Assembly (NCBI RefSeq): GCF_003984625.1
Contig: NZ_RWKH01000007.1
Coordinates: 62,001-126,000, forward strand
DNA: 64,000 bases
Direction of reading: 5' to 3'
DNA from: Variovorax sp. DXTD-1
Lineage (GTDB): Bacteria > Pseudomonadota > Gammaproteobacteria > Burkholderiales > Burkholderiaceae_C
The notes under the pieces were generated by a model, which saw only the letters and a list, made by a program, of their open reading frames with translations, had not been told where the DNA came from and ran no database searches. The position numbers and the translations under genes were made by a program. Each line of letters opens with the position of its first letter. Position 1 is the first letter of the stretch. Positions 15,743 through 25,294 of the stretch are shown in pieces.

Positions 15743-16321
15743 TTACGGCGCAGTGCCTGAACCCGGAGCGGGATAGCTCACAGACAGCAGCTCGACCTCG
15801 TGCGTCCCGCCCGGCGTCACGAGCTTCACCACGTCGCCCTCTCGGGACTTGAGCAAGGCCCGCGCGATGGGCGAGATCCAGCTGACTTGCGACTGGGCGC
15901 TGTCCGCTTCGTCGATGCCCAAGATGGTCACGCTGCGCTCGTCGCCGCTTTCATCGGCATAGCGCACCGTGGCGCCAAAGAAAACCTGGTCGCTGCCATG
16001 GTGCACCGAGGGGTCGGTCACCTCGGCAATCTCGAGCCGCTTGGTCAGAAAGCGGATGCGCCGATCGATTTCTCGCAGTCGCTTTTTGCCGTAGAGGTAA
16101 TCGCCGTTTTCCGAGCGGTCGCCATTCTTGGCCGCCCAATGCACCGCCTCGACGACCTTGGGTCGCTCTTCGTCCATCAATTGCAGCAATTCGTCGCGCA
16201 GCCGGGCATATCCGGCCGGCGTGATGTAGTTCTTGCTGCCGCTGGGCAGCGCCGGACCGGCGCTTTCGCCGCCGTCGTCGTCTTCGTCGGCGTCGGTTTC
16301 CTTGGTGAATGCTTTGCTCAA
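15743..16321 (-). CDS. greB: Transcription elongation factor GreB
   Basis: 192 residues. It rescues backtracked RNA polymerase by stimulating transcript cleavage. Coiled-coil N-domain: NYITPAGYARLRDELLQLMD, ERPKVVEAVHWAAKNGDRSE, GDYLYGKKRLREIDRRIRFL (with the GDRSENGDYLYGKKRLR signature). C-domain: VTILGIDEADSAQSQVSWIS and PIARALLKSREGDVV. The tip acids (D, E in NGDRSENGDY) are present. About 30 acidic residues (TDADEDDDGGE) precede the usual start. Convergent with spoT, 26 bp apart. Confidence 0.93.
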   Translation of the reverse strand: MSKAFTKETDADEDDDGGESAGPALPSGSKNYITPAGYARLRDELLQLMDEERPKVVEAVHWAAKNGDRSENGDYLYGKKRLREIDRRIRFLTKRLEIAEVTDPSVHHGSDQVFFGATVRYADESGDERSVTILGIDEADSAQSQVSWISPIARALLKSREGDVVKLVTPGGTHEVELLSVSYPAPGSGTAP

Positions 16322-16339
16322 GGCAAAACCTCCGAAGTT

Positions 16340-16370
16340 AAAAAGGCCCGCAACTTTCGTTGCAGGCCTT
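16340..16370 (-). terminator. Intrinsic terminator of the small secreted-protein gene
   Basis: Read on the minus strand, AAGGCCTGCAACG pairs with (C/A)GTTGCGGGCCTT around a short AAA-containing loop, with one G-T pair, and ends in five T. It lies downstream of the gene at 16463-16912 and just upstream of greB. Confidence 0.8.
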
Positions 16371-16462
16371 CATGATGAAGTGCGGCGAACTCCTGAGTCG
16401 CCCGTTCAACATATTGTGCCCCGATCCGTGGGGGCGAGGCCTGGCGTGCCGGCCGGCTTGCT

Positions 16463-16912
16463 TCACCCCAGGTCGGAGCGCTTGCAGTCGAAAACCACGC
16501 TTTGTTCGACGGCGCGCAGCGCGGGCACCTTGTTCACGAACGTTACGCCGGCGCTCATCAGGCGCCACTCCGTTGTCTTGAACAGTTTGAAGAGGCTCGT
16601 GGTTTCGACCCCGACCGTCGGAATGGAGTTGAAGACATAGACGGGCTCGCCGGACTGGCCTTCTTCCATGTTCACCAGGTCCGCTCTGAGCTTGCCCATG
16701 GTTTCCGTATCTTTCGTCCTGGAGCGAACGACGTCCATGTTGACGGTGCGCGAGTGCTCGTCGATTGAAATCCTGCGGATCGAACTGAGGGACGAGGTGG
16801 TTCCGCTGTTCGCGCCCGGAATGCAGGTGATCTTTCCTGCCCAGGCCGAGCCCGCGGCCAAGGACAACAAGAAAAGGAGCGGAAATGCGAGTCTTTTTGC
16901 GTGAGTACCCAT
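16463..16912 (-). CDS. Small secreted protein of unknown function
   Basis: 149 residues with a clear Sec signal peptide: MGTHAKRLAFPLLFLLSLAAG then SAWA cleavage before GKITCIPG. The mature part is about 125 residues with two cysteines (one near the new N-terminus, one near the C-terminus, FDCKRSD) that could form a disulfide. Its beta-rich pattern (SIRRISIDEHSRTVNMDVV, VYVFNSIPTV) fits a small periplasmic beta-protein. No family recognised. Own terminator; probably transcribed alone. Confidence 0.7.
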   Translation of the reverse strand: MGTHAKRLAFPLLFLLSLAAGSAWAGKITCIPGANSGTTSSLSSIRRISIDEHSRTVNMDVVRSRTKDTETMGKLRADLVNMEEGQSGEPVYVFNSIPTVGVETTSLFKLFKTTEWRLMSAGVTFVNKVPALRAVEQSVVFDCKRSDLG

Positions 16913-17102
16913 GATTCACTCTAAGCCGTTTCCCCGTCCGGCAGGCTTCGACCCATGTCTTCCAGACTAATTGTTACGGTATCAATAAACGTTAACAATT
17001 TGCCTTCACGTGAAATAAGTCACATTCTTGATTCCCGGGCCTTGCTACTGATGAGTTGAACGGGAGGGAAGCTCTGAGCTCCATGGACTCTGGCGGGAAG
17101 CA
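16913..17102. promoter_or_regulatory. AT-rich intergenic region with an 8-bp inverted repeat
   Basis: AATTGTTA (16968-16975) and TAACAATT (16992-16999) form a perfect inverted repeat with a 16-base centre in an AT-rich stretch (16965-17035), upstream of the minus-strand secreted-protein gene and the small plus-strand reading frame. It could be an operator. Nothing else is visible in this gap. Confidence 0.4.
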
Positions 17103-17366
17103 ATGGTCACTCAGGTCATTCATAACGCGACCATCACGTTGCAGTTGCCCTTCGGCATGAGCGCCAGCGCCGAAGTCGCGGCGCTTCGGGCGGCGGGCAT
17201 TCCGGTCGACGGACTGGGCAATGCGACGTCGGGCTATCTGTTCGTGCGGACCACGGGCCGCGGCGACAACCGGACGAACACCTTTCGGTGGTTTGCCACG
17301 AGCATTGGCAGAGATCCCATCGACGTGACCACCTTGCCTGGAGGCCCCTCTTTGGCATGCCGATAG
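17103..17366 (+). CDS. Possible small hypothetical protein
   Basis: 87 codons, ATG with only a weak GGGA site upstream. The product (MVTQVIHNATITLQLPFGMS start, then SASAEVAALRAAGIPVDGLG and SGYLFVRTTGRGDNRTNTFR) has no signal peptide, membrane helix or known motif. It reads like protein rather than random sequence and fills a gap that would otherwise be 500 bp empty. A terminator-like hairpin that follows is better assigned to the tRNA on the other strand. Low certainty. Confidence 0.4.
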   Translation: MVTQVIHNATITLQLPFGMSASAEVAALRAAGIPVDGLGNATSGYLFVRTTGRGDNRTNTFRWFATSIGRDPIDVTTLPGGPSLACR

Positions 17367-17375
17367 GCAAAAGAA

Positions 17376-17409
17376 AAAGGGTTAGGACACGTTGATGTCC
17401 TAACCCTTT
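17376..17409 (-). terminator. Strong intrinsic terminator of the tRNA transcript
   Basis: AAAGGGTTAGGACA (17376-17389) and TGTCCTAACCCTTT (17396-17409) form a perfect 14-bp stem with a 6-base loop. On the minus strand the stem ends in a T5 tract followed by CTTTT. It sits 7 bp after the tRNA-Arg 3' end. Confidence 0.85.
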
Positions 17410-17416
17410 AAGAGAG

Positions 17417-17493
17417 TGGTGCGGCTGGCAGGAATTGAACCCACGACCCCTTGGTTCGTAGCCAAGTACTCTATCCAACTGAGCTACAGCCGC
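17417..17493 (-). tRNA. tRNA-Arg(ACG)
   Basis: 77 nt with acceptor GCGGCTG/CAGCCGC, discriminator A and encoded CCA. Anticodon loop CTACGAA (ACG, wobble A modified to inosine) in stem CTTGG/CCAAG. T loop GTTCAATTC. Confidence 0.95.
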
Positions 17494-17554
17494 ACAGCTA
17501 TCGATTATAGCATCCATTTTGGCCCAAACCGGACAGCTCAGAAATGCATGCAAG

Positions 17555-17631
<77 letters not shown>

Positions 17632-17663
17632 ACGAGAGACCCCGATTCTATTCGCCGTGCGGC

Positions 17664-18671
17664 TCACTTACGGTGGCTCAGCGCGTTGCTGACCAGGCGC
17701 GAGGTGATGTCGACGATCTGGATCATTCGCTCGTAAGGCATGCGGGTCGGGCCGATGACGCCCAGGGTACCCACGACCTGCCCGTCGACTTCGTAGTTGG
17801 CGCTGACGATGGAAAGCTCTTCGATGGGCACCACCTGGCTCTCGCCGCCGATGAAGATGCGCACGCCTTCCGCCTTGCTCGACACATCGAGCAGCCGCAT
17901 GAGTTGCGCCTTTTGTTCGAACAGTTCAAAGGCGCGGCGCAACTGGCCCATGTCGCTCGAAAAGTCGGTCACGGAGAGCAGGTTGCGCTCGCCGGAGATC
18001 ACAACGTCGTCTTCCTGTGCTTCGGTGAGCACCTCGGAGCTGACCTTGACGGCGGCCTGCATCAAGGCGGCGATCTCGCCGCGCAGCTTTTCCACCTCGG
18101 ACTGGAGGCGGTCGCGCACCTGCTCGATGGTGAGGCCCGCATAGTGGGCGTTGATGTAGTTCGACGCCTCGACCAGTTGCGACTGCGAATAGTCGGCCTC
18201 GGGAAAGATCACGCGGTTTTGCACGTCGCCGTCGGGCGAGACGATGATCACCAGCAGCCGCCGCTCGGAAAGCTTCAGGAACTCGATCTGCTTGAACACT
18301 GACGCCCGCCGAGGCGCCATGACGACGCCGACGAACTGCGACAGGTTGGACAGCAGGCTGGCCGCGTTGGCTATCACCTTCTGCGGCTGGTCGGGTGCCA
18401 GGCTCGGCGCACTCATCTGCTCGCGCTCGGCAGTGAGCATGGTGTCGACGAAAAGCCGGTAGCCACGGGCCGTGGGAATGCGGCCGGCGGAGGTGTGGGG
18501 GCTTGCAATCAGTCCCAGCGCCTCGAGGTCCGACATGACGTTGCGGATGGTCGCGGGCGAAAGGTCCAGCCCCGGCGCGCGCGACAAAGTCCGCGACCCG
18601 ACCGGTTGGCCTTCGGCGATGTAACGCTCCACCAAAGTCTTGAGGAGCAACTTGGCACGGTCGTCCAGCAT
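17664..18671 (-). CDS. hrcA: Heat-inducible transcription repressor HrcA
   Basis: 335 residues, usual size. N-terminal winged helix: [50 protein letters not shown] and [20 protein letters not shown], the family hallmark. Then the GAF-like and dimerisation parts ([27 protein letters not shown]). HrcA binds CIRCE operators and is folded by GroEL, so it is released on heat stress. A perfect CIRCE element lies upstream of rpoH in this window (60404); none is seen before hrcA itself. Divergent from nadK with only 28 bp between starts. Confidence 0.96.
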   Translation of the reverse strand: MLDDRAKLLLKTLVERYIAEGQPVGSRTLSRAPGLDLSPATIRNVMSDLEALGLIASPHTSAGRIPTARGYRLFVDTMLTAEREQMSAPSLAPDQPQKVIANAASLLSNLSQFVGVVMAPRRASVFKQIEFLKLSERRLLVIIVSPDGDVQNRVIFPEADYSQSQLVEASNYINAHYAGLTIEQVRDRLQSEVEKLRGEIAALMQAAVKVSSEVLTEAQEDDVVISGERNLLSVTDFSSDMGQLRRAFELFEQKAQLMRLLDVSSKAEGVRIFIGGESQVVPIEELSIVSANYEVDGQVVGTLGVIGPTRMPYERMIQIVDITSRLVSNALSHRK

Positions 18672-18699
18672 TGCAAGATTTTAGTGTTGTAATTTGTAC

Positions 18700-19611
18700 A
18701 TGACTTCCCGCTTCCGCAACGTCGCCCTGATCGGCAAATACCAGGCTTCAGGCGCCCGGGCGCAAGCGGACGCGCGCGACGGCGTCATGGAAGATATTGG
18801 CGCCTTCCTGGAATCGCAAGGGTGCACTGTTTTTGTCGAAAAATCCGCCGCTGCAGAGGCCGCTGCGGACGCCATCGCAGGCGGCCGCTACGAGGCACTG
18901 AGCGTAGAAGAGATCGGCCAGCGCTGCGACCTGGGCCTGGTGGTCGGGGGCGACGGCACCATGCTGGGCATTGGCCGGCAACTGGCGTGCTACGGCATTC
19001 CGCTGATCGGCATCAACCGCGGTCGGCTCGGCTTCATTACCGACATTCCGCTCGACAATTACCAGGCCACGCTGATTCCCATGCTGGCCGGCGAATACGA
19101 GGAAGACCACCGCAGCCTCATGCATGCGCAGGTCATGCGCGACGGTGTGTCGGTGTTCGATGCACTGGCAATGAACGATGTGGTGGTGAACCGCGACTCC
19201 ACCTCGGGCATGGTCGAGTTGCGGGTTTCGGTGGGCCGGCATTTCGTCGCCAACCAGCGCGCCGACGGCCTGATCATCGCATCGCCGACGGGCTCGACCG
19301 CGTATGCGCTGTCGGCCGGCGGGCCGCTGCTGCACCCGGCGGTGCCAGGGTGGGTTTTGGTACCCATCGCACCGCACACCTTGTCGAACCGCCCGGTGCT
19401 GCTGCCCGACGCGGACGAGATCGTGATCGAGCTGGTGTCGGGGCGCGGCGCCAGCGCCAATTTCGACATGCAGTCCCTGGCCTCGCTCGCCATCGGCGAC
19501 CGGGTGGTGGTGCGGCGCTCCGACTTCCGGGTGCGCTTTCTGCACCCGCGCGGCTGGAGCTATTTCGACACGCTGCGCAAGAAACTTCATTGGAACGAAG
19601 GGGGCTCCTGA
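18700..19611 (+). CDS. nadK: NAD kinase
   Basis: 303 residues from ATG 18700 (a TTG six bases earlier is less likely). It makes NADP from NAD. GGDGT motif in [41 protein letters not shown] (family NE/D motif); [20 protein letters not shown], the conserved NAD site. Start of nadK-recN-rapZ, with recN starting one base after the stop. Confidence 0.96.
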   Translation: MTSRFRNVALIGKYQASGARAQADARDGVMEDIGAFLESQGCTVFVEKSAAAEAAADAIAGGRYEALSVEEIGQRCDLGLVVGGDGTMLGIGRQLACYGIPLIGINRGRLGFITDIPLDNYQATLIPMLAGEYEEDHRSLMHAQVMRDGVSVFDALAMNDVVVNRDSTSGMVELRVSVGRHFVANQRADGLIIASPTGSTAYALSAGGPLLHPAVPGWVLVPIAPHTLSNRPVLLPDADEIVIELVSGRGASANFDMQSLASLAIGDRVVVRRSDFRVRFLHPRGWSYFDTLRKKLHWNEGGS

Positions 19612-19612
19612 G

Positions 19613-21292
19613 ATGGCGCTGCGACGCATCGCACTGCGCGACTTCGTGATCGTGCGATCACTCGAACTCGACCTGTCCACCGGATTTACGGTGCTCACCG
19701 GCGAAACCGGCGCGGGCAAATCCATATTGATCGACGCGCTTCAACTGGCGCTCGGCAACCGCGCCGATGCAGGCGCGGTGCGCGAGGGCGCCGAGCGCCT
19801 CGACGTGAGCGCTGAATTCGATGCCGACCCGGCCTTTGCGGCCTGGCTCGACGAAGGCGGATTCGAATCGGGCGACGCCCTGCTCTTGCGCCGAACGGTG
19901 GACCTGCAAGGCCGCAGCCGCGGCTGGATCAACGGCAGCCCGGCCACGGCCACGCAATTGCGGGAGCTCGGCGACCGACTGCTCGACATTCACGGCCAGC
20001 ATGCATGGCAAAGCCTCACGCGCCCCGAGGCCGTGCGCGGCCTGCTCGACGCGTATGCCGGCGTGCGCACCGATGCGCTGGACTCGGCCTGGCACAGCTG
20101 GCGGCAAGCGATCTCGGCACTCGACAATGCGCGCTCCGCGCAAGATTCGCTGCAGCGCGAGCGCGAACGGCTGCAATGGCAGATTGCCGAAGTGATGAAG
20201 CTGGCCCCCGCCGAAAGCGAGTGGGAAGAGCTCTCGACCAACCACGCACGCATTTCGAATGCGCAGGCGCTCATCGATGCGGCGCAGGGCGCAAGCCAGG
20301 CGCTCGAAGACGACGACAACGGCGCCCTGGCGGCGCTCTCACGCGCGGTGACACTGCTGCAGAACTGCGAGCACATCGAGCCTGAATTCCGCGCGCTCGG
20401 CGAAGTGCTGGCCTCCAGCGTGGCGCAGGCCTCCGACGCCGCGCATTCGCTGCACGGCTACCTGCGCAACGCCGAGGCCGATCCGCAGCGCCTTGCCGAA
20501 CTGGACGAGCGCATGGGCTTGTGGATGTCGCTGGCGCGCCGCTACAAGCGCACGCCCGACGACCTGCCCGCGCTGCTCGCTGGCTGGCAAGCCGAGCTGA
20601 AGGCGTTGGACGCACAAAGCGACCTCGAAAGCCTGGAGCGTGCCGAACAGGCTGCACAACAGACCTACATGAAGGAAGCCAAGGCGCTTGCCAAGTCGCG
20701 CAAGCAGGCCGCGCCGCGCCTCTCCGAAGCGGTCACGCAGGCCATGCAGGGGCTGGGCATGCAGGGTGGCCGGTTCGAAGTCGAACTGCAGCCGCTGGCG
20801 CAGCCGGGCCGCGCGGGGCTCGAAGACGTCGCCTTTCTGGTGAGCGGCCATCCGGGCAGCACCCCCCGCCCCATCGGCAAGGTGGCGTCGGGCGGCGAGC
20901 TCTCCCGCATTGCCTTGGCCATTGCGGTCACCACGAGCCAGCTTGGCGCCGCGCAGACGCTGATCTTCGACGAGGTCGATGCCGGTGTGGGCGGCGCTGT
21001 TGCAGAGACCGTGGGGCGCCTCATGAAGCAGCTCGGGCGCGACCGCCAGGTCCTGGCCGTCACGCACCTGCCGCAAGTGGCTGCCTGCGCCGATCACCAC
21101 CTGGTGGTGGCCAAGCGCCAGACGGCAGCGGCCGGCCAGGACGGCCCGCGCACCGAAAGCGGCGTTTCGCGCCTGGACGACGAGAACCGCGCCCGGGAAA
21201 TCGCCCGCATGCTCGGCGGCGAAAAGGTTTCGCACACCTCGCTGGCGCATGCCCGAGAAATGCTGGGCCACAAGACGTCGGCGACGCTGTGA
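19613..21292 (+). CDS. recN: DNA repair protein RecN
   Basis: 559 residues, normal length. SMC-like ATPase for double-strand break repair. Walker A GETGAGKS (30-37), long coiled coils (about 150-360), ABC signature [16 protein letters not shown], Walker [14 protein letters not shown] and the [15 protein letters not shown] switch. An insertion rich in Ala/Gly with [13 protein letters not shown] lies near the C-terminus. Stop overlaps the start of rapZ by one base (TGATG). Confidence 0.96.
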   Translation: MALRRIALRDFVIVRSLELDLSTGFTVLTGETGAGKSILIDALQLALGNRADAGAVREGAERLDVSAEFDADPAFAAWLDEGGFESGDALLLRRTVDLQGRSRGWINGSPATATQLRELGDRLLDIHGQHAWQSLTRPEAVRGLLDAYAGVRTDALDSAWHSWRQAISALDNARSAQDSLQRERERLQWQIAEVMKLAPAESEWEELSTNHARISNAQALIDAAQGASQALEDDDNGALAALSRAVTLLQNCEHIEPEFRALGEVLASSVAQASDAAHSLHGYLRNAEADPQRLAELDERMGLWMSLARRYKRTPDDLPALLAGWQAELKALDAQSDLESLERAEQAAQQTYMKEAKALAKSRKQAAPRLSEAVTQAMQGLGMQGGRFEVELQPLAQPGRAGLEDVAFLVSGHPGSTPRPIGKVASGGELSRIALAIAVTTSQLGAAQTLIFDEVDAGVGGAVAETVGRLMKQLGRDRQVLAVTHLPQVAACADHHLVVAKRQTAAAGQDGPRTESGVSRLDDENRAREIARMLGGEKVSHTSLAHAREMLGHKTSATL

Positions 21293-22167
21293 TGAACCTC
21301 GATCTGGTGCTCATCACCGGCATGTCGGGTTCGGGCAAATCCGTGGCGCTGCATGCGCTGGAAGACGCGGGCTACTACTGCGTCGACAACCTGCCGCCCG
21401 AATTGTTGACGCCCTTCATCGCGCTACAACACGAGCAGGAAGCCAAGCGTGTTGCGATTGCGATGGACGTGCGCAGCGGCGTGTCGCTGCCGATCGTTCC
21501 GCAACAGCTAGAGGCGCTGCGGCACGACGGTGTTTCGCTGCGTTCGCTGTTTCTCGACGCCACCACCGACGCCCTGCTGCGGCGCTATTCGGAAACCCGC
21601 CGGCGGCACCCGCTGTCGCGCCAGGAGGGCCGCACCGACGCGCCCGAGCAGGAGCGCGCGCTGATACAAGCCATTGAACTGGAGCGCGAGCTGCTGGCCG
21701 ACCTGCGCGACGGCGCCGACGTGATCGACACGAGCCTGATCAGGCCGGCGCAGCTGCAGAGCTACATCAAGGCGCTGATCTCCGCGCCGCAGAGCGCGCT
21801 GACCTTGGTGTTCGAATCGTTCGCCTTCAAGCGCGGCGTACCGCTGGACGCCGACTACGTATTCGACGTGCGCATGCTCCCCAATCCGCATTACGTGCCG
21901 ACCTTGCGGCCTCTCACCGGCCGCGATGCGCCGGTGGTCGAATGGCTGCGCGAACACGATGACGTGGCGCGCATGTACGACGACATCGAGCAGTTTCTTT
22001 CCCGCTGGCTCGATGCGCTGGCGCGAGACCATCGCAGCTACGTGACGGTGGCCATCGGCTGCACCGGCGGCCAGCATCGCTCGGTGTTCCTGGTTGAACA
22101 GCTGGCACGTGCCTTTGGCGCGCGTTGGGGTGCCCTCAAGCGGCACCGCGAACTCGACGCAATCTGA
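21292..22167 (+). CDS. rapZ: RapZ, RNase adapter / P-loop nucleotide-binding protein
   Basis: 291 residues starting [20 protein letters not shown]. Walker A GMSGSGKS (10-17); [50 protein letters not shown] and [10 protein letters not shown]-terminal [15 protein letters not shown], the conserved RNA- and sugar-sensing domain. In enterobacteria RapZ directs GlmZ sRNA to RNase E. That sRNA is not known here, so the role in this organism is open. Convergent with mutY, four bases apart. Confidence 0.95.
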   Translation: MNLDLVLITGMSGSGKSVALHALEDAGYYCVDNLPPELLTPFIALQHEQEAKRVAIAMDVRSGVSLPIVPQQLEALRHDGVSLRSLFLDATTDALLRRYSETRRRHPLSRQEGRTDAPEQERALIQAIELERELLADLRDGADVIDTSLIRPAQLQSYIKALISAPQSALTLVFESFAFKRGVPLDADYVFDVRMLPNPHYVPTLRPLTGRDAPVVEWLREHDDVARMYDDIEQFLSRWLDALARDHRSYVTVAIGCTGGQHRSVFLVEQLARAFGARWGALKRHRELDAI

Positions 22168-22171
22168 GCAG

Positions 22172-23221
22172 CTAGCCCGCGCTGCTTTCCAGCAGCTTGC
22201 GCATCGGCGCCGGCAACCCGAGCCGCCCCCACTCTTCCGCATCCACCCAGCGCGCGGTCTCGCCTTGCGGCTGGCCGCCGTGGAGCATCACCGGGTGAAG
22301 ATGCAAGTCCTTGTGGGTCAGCACGTGCACGAAGGGCTGCAGGTCTTGCGCCTTGCGCTGCGCGGCCGGCGGCAGTGCGGCGAGCAGGTCTTCGCGGCTC
22401 TCGAACACCGGCAGGCAATAGAGCCCGGCCCAGATCCCCTTGGCCGGACGCTTTTCCAGCCAGACGCGGCCTTGCGCATCGCGCGCCAGCAGCATCCAGA
22501 GCGATTGGGCACTGCGCTTGAGCTTGCGGGTCTTGACGGGATAGCGCTCCGGCTGGCCTTCGCGCAAGCCGGTGCAGATGCTGTTCACCGGGCAGATCAT
22601 GCAGCTCGGCTTGCGCGGCAGGCAAACCGTGGCGCCCAGATCCATCACGCCCTGCGTGTAGCCCGCAATGGCTTCCTTCTGCCCGTCTGGCGGAAGCAGC
22701 TGCGTGGCCCTGTCCCAGAGCGCGCGCTCCTGCGCCGACGAAGACATGTCTCCGCCAAAGCCGAGCACGCGCGTCAGCACGCGCTTCACGTTGCCGTCGA
22801 GAATTGCCACGCGCTCGCCAAAGCAAAAGGCCGCAATTGCCGATGCGGTGGAACGGCCGATGCCCGGCAGGGTGGTGAGCTCGGCGGCCGTGCGCGGAAA
22901 CTCTCCGCCGAAGCGCGCAACCACCTCCTGGGCGCAGCGGTGCATGTTGCGCGCGCGGCTGTAGTAGCCCAGGCCGCTCCAGAGCCCGAACACCTCGTCT
23001 TCGGTACCGTCGGCCAGGGCCCGCACAGTGGGGAAGCGCTCGAGAAAGCGCGCAAAGTAACCGAGCACCGTCGAAACCTGGGTCTGCTGGAGCATGACCT
23101 CCGACAGCCACACGCGGTACGGATCGCGCGTGTTCTGCCATGGCAGCTCGCTGCGCCCGTGGCTGCGCTGCCAGGCCACGACACGCTGCGCAAAATCAGC
23201 CGGCACGTGCAACTCCTGCAT
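22172..23221 (-). CDS. mutY: A/G-specific adenine glycosylase MutY
   Basis: 349 residues from the ATG at 23221, which gives the normal MutY N-terminus; an in-frame GTG at 23254 overlaps the upstream gene. It removes adenine opposite 8-oxoguanine. Catalytic Glu in SEVMLQQTQVSTV, helix-hairpin-helix LPGIGRSTASAIAAF, catalytic Asp in ILDGNVKRVLTR, iron-sulfur ligands CLPRKPSCMICPVNSIC (CX6CX2CX5C) and a C-terminal NUDIX-like 8-oxoG-recognition domain (WLEKRPAKGIWAGLYCLP). Works with MutM, two genes upstream. Confidence 0.96.
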   Translation of the reverse strand: MQELHVPADFAQRVVAWQRSHGRSELPWQNTRDPYRVWLSEVMLQQTQVSTVLGYFARFLERFPTVRALADGTEDEVFGLWSGLGYYSRARNMHRCAQEVVARFGGEFPRTAAELTTLPGIGRSTASAIAAFCFGERVAILDGNVKRVLTRVLGFGGDMSSSAQERALWDRATQLLPPDGQKEAIAGYTQGVMDLGATVCLPRKPSCMICPVNSICTGLREGQPERYPVKTRKLKRSAQSLWMLLARDAQGRVWLEKRPAKGIWAGLYCLPVFESREDLLAALPPAAQRKAQDLQPFVHVLTHKDLHLHPVMLHGGQPQGETARWVDAEEWGRLGLPAPMRKLLESSAG

Positions 23222-23243
23222 TGCGCCGCCGGTCAGCGGGCTA

Positions 23244-25205
23244 TCAGGCCGCACGCAGTTCGCCGATGGCGGCCGCGGCGGCCGGCCTTCCCTGTTGCGC
23301 GATCATCGAAGTGAATTCCTGCAGCCGAAGATGCAGCTCGGCCAGGCTGCTCTCTTGCGCGGCAAGTTCGAGCAGGCGTTCGTCGAGGTTGCCGGCCGCA
23401 TTCTGGATGCGCTCGATCGCCTCGATGCGCTTGCTGAAGGTGCGGCGGCGCTCCTTCAGCTGCGCATCGATCTGTGCGCTGGCACCCTTGCTCCAGCGTT
23501 CGACTTCGGTCATGGCCGCTTCGTTGACCAGCCGCAGCCGGCTGGCGAGTGCGCGCACCAGCTTGTCGCAGAAATCCGCTTGTGCCAGCCTCAGCAGATT
23601 GCCGACGCTCAGGTAATGAATGTGGCTGCGCTCGATCTGGCTCAGCTCCTGCTCGAAGCTCGTCAGGTCGGGCTCGGCGGGCGCCTGCAGGTTGAAGCCC
23701 TGCTCCGCGTTGAGCTGGCGGAAGGTGGCGTGCAGCATCGACTGGATCTCGGCCGTGGTGGCCTGCACTTCGCGCAGGTTGTTGCGCAGCGAATCGAAGG
23801 TCTCGCCGTACACCTTGCGCACGTTGAGCTTGATGCCGGGGCGCTTGAGCGCGGTCGAAAGCCGCACCATGTCCTCCTTGAGCGCGGTGCGGCCGAGCAC
23901 GGCATACACCTCGCGCAGCAACTTGCCCTGCACGGAGCGCAGCGCAAGGATGCGCGTGTTGCTGCCCTCGAACTCGTTCTGCTCCTGATCGATGCGGGCG
24001 CGCATATGGCGGATCACCGAAACATTCTTGCCGCGCAGGCCCTGCAGCTCGAGCGCCTGCTCCGACAGGTCGCGCTGGCGCACCTTCAGGATGCGCTCGG
24101 CTTCGACACGCAGTGCCACCATGCCGGCGTCGACGGCAAGCCGCAGCATGGTTTCGCGCTTGCCGAGCACGCCTTCGGCGAGCAGCGTTTCGAGTGCCGG
24201 CAAACGGCTGGCTTCGAGCAGCCGCCCGTCGCGCTGGATCTTTGCCTGCAGGCCCTTTTGCGCCGACACCGGCAGCACCTGCACGAGCGGAACCTCGAGA
24301 AACTTGGCCGCCACTTCACGCTGGCGCTCGATCTGCATTTCGATCTGCGCGGGCGTGCTCAGCGTGTCCCACATGGTGTCGATCTTGTTGAGCACCACGA
24401 AGCGCGTGTCGCTGCCTTCGTTTTCGGTGACCAGATGCTCGCGCCAAATGGACAGGTCGGAACGCGTCACCCCGGTTTCGGCACCCAGGATGAAGACAAC
24501 CGCATGCGCCTGCGGAATGAGGCTGACCGTGAGTTCGGGCTCGGCGCCAATCGCGTTCAGGCCCGGAGTATCCAGAATGACCAGCCCCTGCTCCAGCAGC
24601 GGGTGCGGCATGTTCAGGATGGCGTGGCGCCAGCGCGGAATTTCCACCCGGCCTTCGGCGTCCTGCACCGGGTTGTCGTCGGGTGTTTCTTCGTTCCAGA
24701 AGCCGAGCGCATGCGCCTCGTCTTTGCTGACCCAGCGCACTTCGGCCACCTTGCCCATGGCCTGGGCCAGCTGCTCGGCGTTCTCTACGTCGATTGCAAT
24801 TTCGGTCCAGCGCGTGGGCTTCTCGCGCCAGTGCGTGAGCGAATGGGGTTCCAGCCGGGTTTCGATCGGCAGCAGCCGCAGCTTGGGCGACACCGCGGCG
24901 TCGTAGCCCAGTTCCGTCGGGCACATCGTGGTGCGCCCCGCGCTGGCCGGCATGATGCGCCGCCCGTAGCCGGCGAAGAAGATCGCGTTGATCAGCTCCG
25001 ACTTGCCGCGCGAGAACTCGGCCACGAACGCGACCATGACTTTGCTGTTGCGAATCTGCAGCTCGAGGCCGCGCAGGCGCTCGGCCACGGCTTGGTCGAG
25101 CAGCTCGTTCTCGGTCAGCCAGCGGGACAGCCACTGGAGGCGGTGAGCAAAATTGCTTCGCCAGGCGCCGTGCTGATCGAGTTGTTGGTTGAAAGAGCGG
25201 CTCAA
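23244..25205 (-). CDS. Dynamin-family GTPase
   Basis: 653 residues, apparent TTG start (no ATG near). GTPase domain: P-loop AEFSRGKSELINAIFF (about 55-70), switch-like TMCPTELGYD, GLVILDTPGLNAIG (DxPG, G3), FVVLNKIDTMWD (G4 NKxD). Long helical stalk and C-terminal coiled coil follow. Bacterial dynamin-like proteins remodel or guard membranes. Similar genes are common between mutM and mutY in betaproteobacteria, but no link to DNA repair is known to me. No transmembrane segment. Confidence 0.9.
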   Translation of the reverse strand: MSRSFNQQLDQHGAWRSNFAHRLQWLSRWLTENELLDQAVAERLRGLELQIRNSKVMVAFVAEFSRGKSELINAIFFAGYGRRIMPASAGRTTMCPTELGYDAAVSPKLRLLPIETRLEPHSLTHWREKPTRWTEIAIDVENAEQLAQAMGKVAEVRWVSKDEAHALGFWNEETPDDNPVQDAEGRVEIPRWRHAILNMPHPLLEQGLVILDTPGLNAIGAEPELTVSLIPQAHAVVFILGAETGVTRSDLSIWREHLVTENEGSDTRFVVLNKIDTMWDTLSTPAQIEMQIERQREVAAKFLEVPLVQVLPVSAQKGLQAKIQRDGRLLEASRLPALETLLAEGVLGKRETMLRLAVDAGMVALRVEAERILKVRQRDLSEQALELQGLRGKNVSVIRHMRARIDQEQNEFEGSNTRILALRSVQGKLLREVYAVLGRTALKEDMVRLSTALKRPGIKLNVRKVYGETFDSLRNNLREVQATTAEIQSMLHATFRQLNAEQGFNLQAPAEPDLTSFEQELSQIERSHIHYLSVGNLLRLAQADFCDKLVRALASRLRLVNEAAMTEVERWSKGASAQIDAQLKERRRTFSKRIEAIERIQNAAGNLDERLLELAAQESSLAELHLRLQEFTSMIAQQGRPAAAAAIGELRAA

Positions 25206-25213
25206 AGGAAATA

Positions 25214-25231
25214 TGTAAGAAACAACTTACA
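25214..25231. promoter_or_regulatory. Inverted repeat upstream of the dynamin gene
   Basis: TGTAAG (25214-25219) and CTTACA (25226-25231) are a perfect 6-bp dyad with a 6-base centre in an AT-rich stretch, just before the TTG start of the dynamin gene. An operator or a small hairpin in the leader is possible. The gap to mutM is only about 90 bp. Confidence 0.35.
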
Positions 25232-25294
25232 AATATAGCATCGCAAGCTGTGGAGCAACCGTTTGCAGGATATTCGAACGTGGGTGCCAGAAAA

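Noticed and set aside
20339-21271. Long minus-strand reading frame across recN
   Set aside because: Shadow of recN, which has complete Walker motifs on the plus strand.
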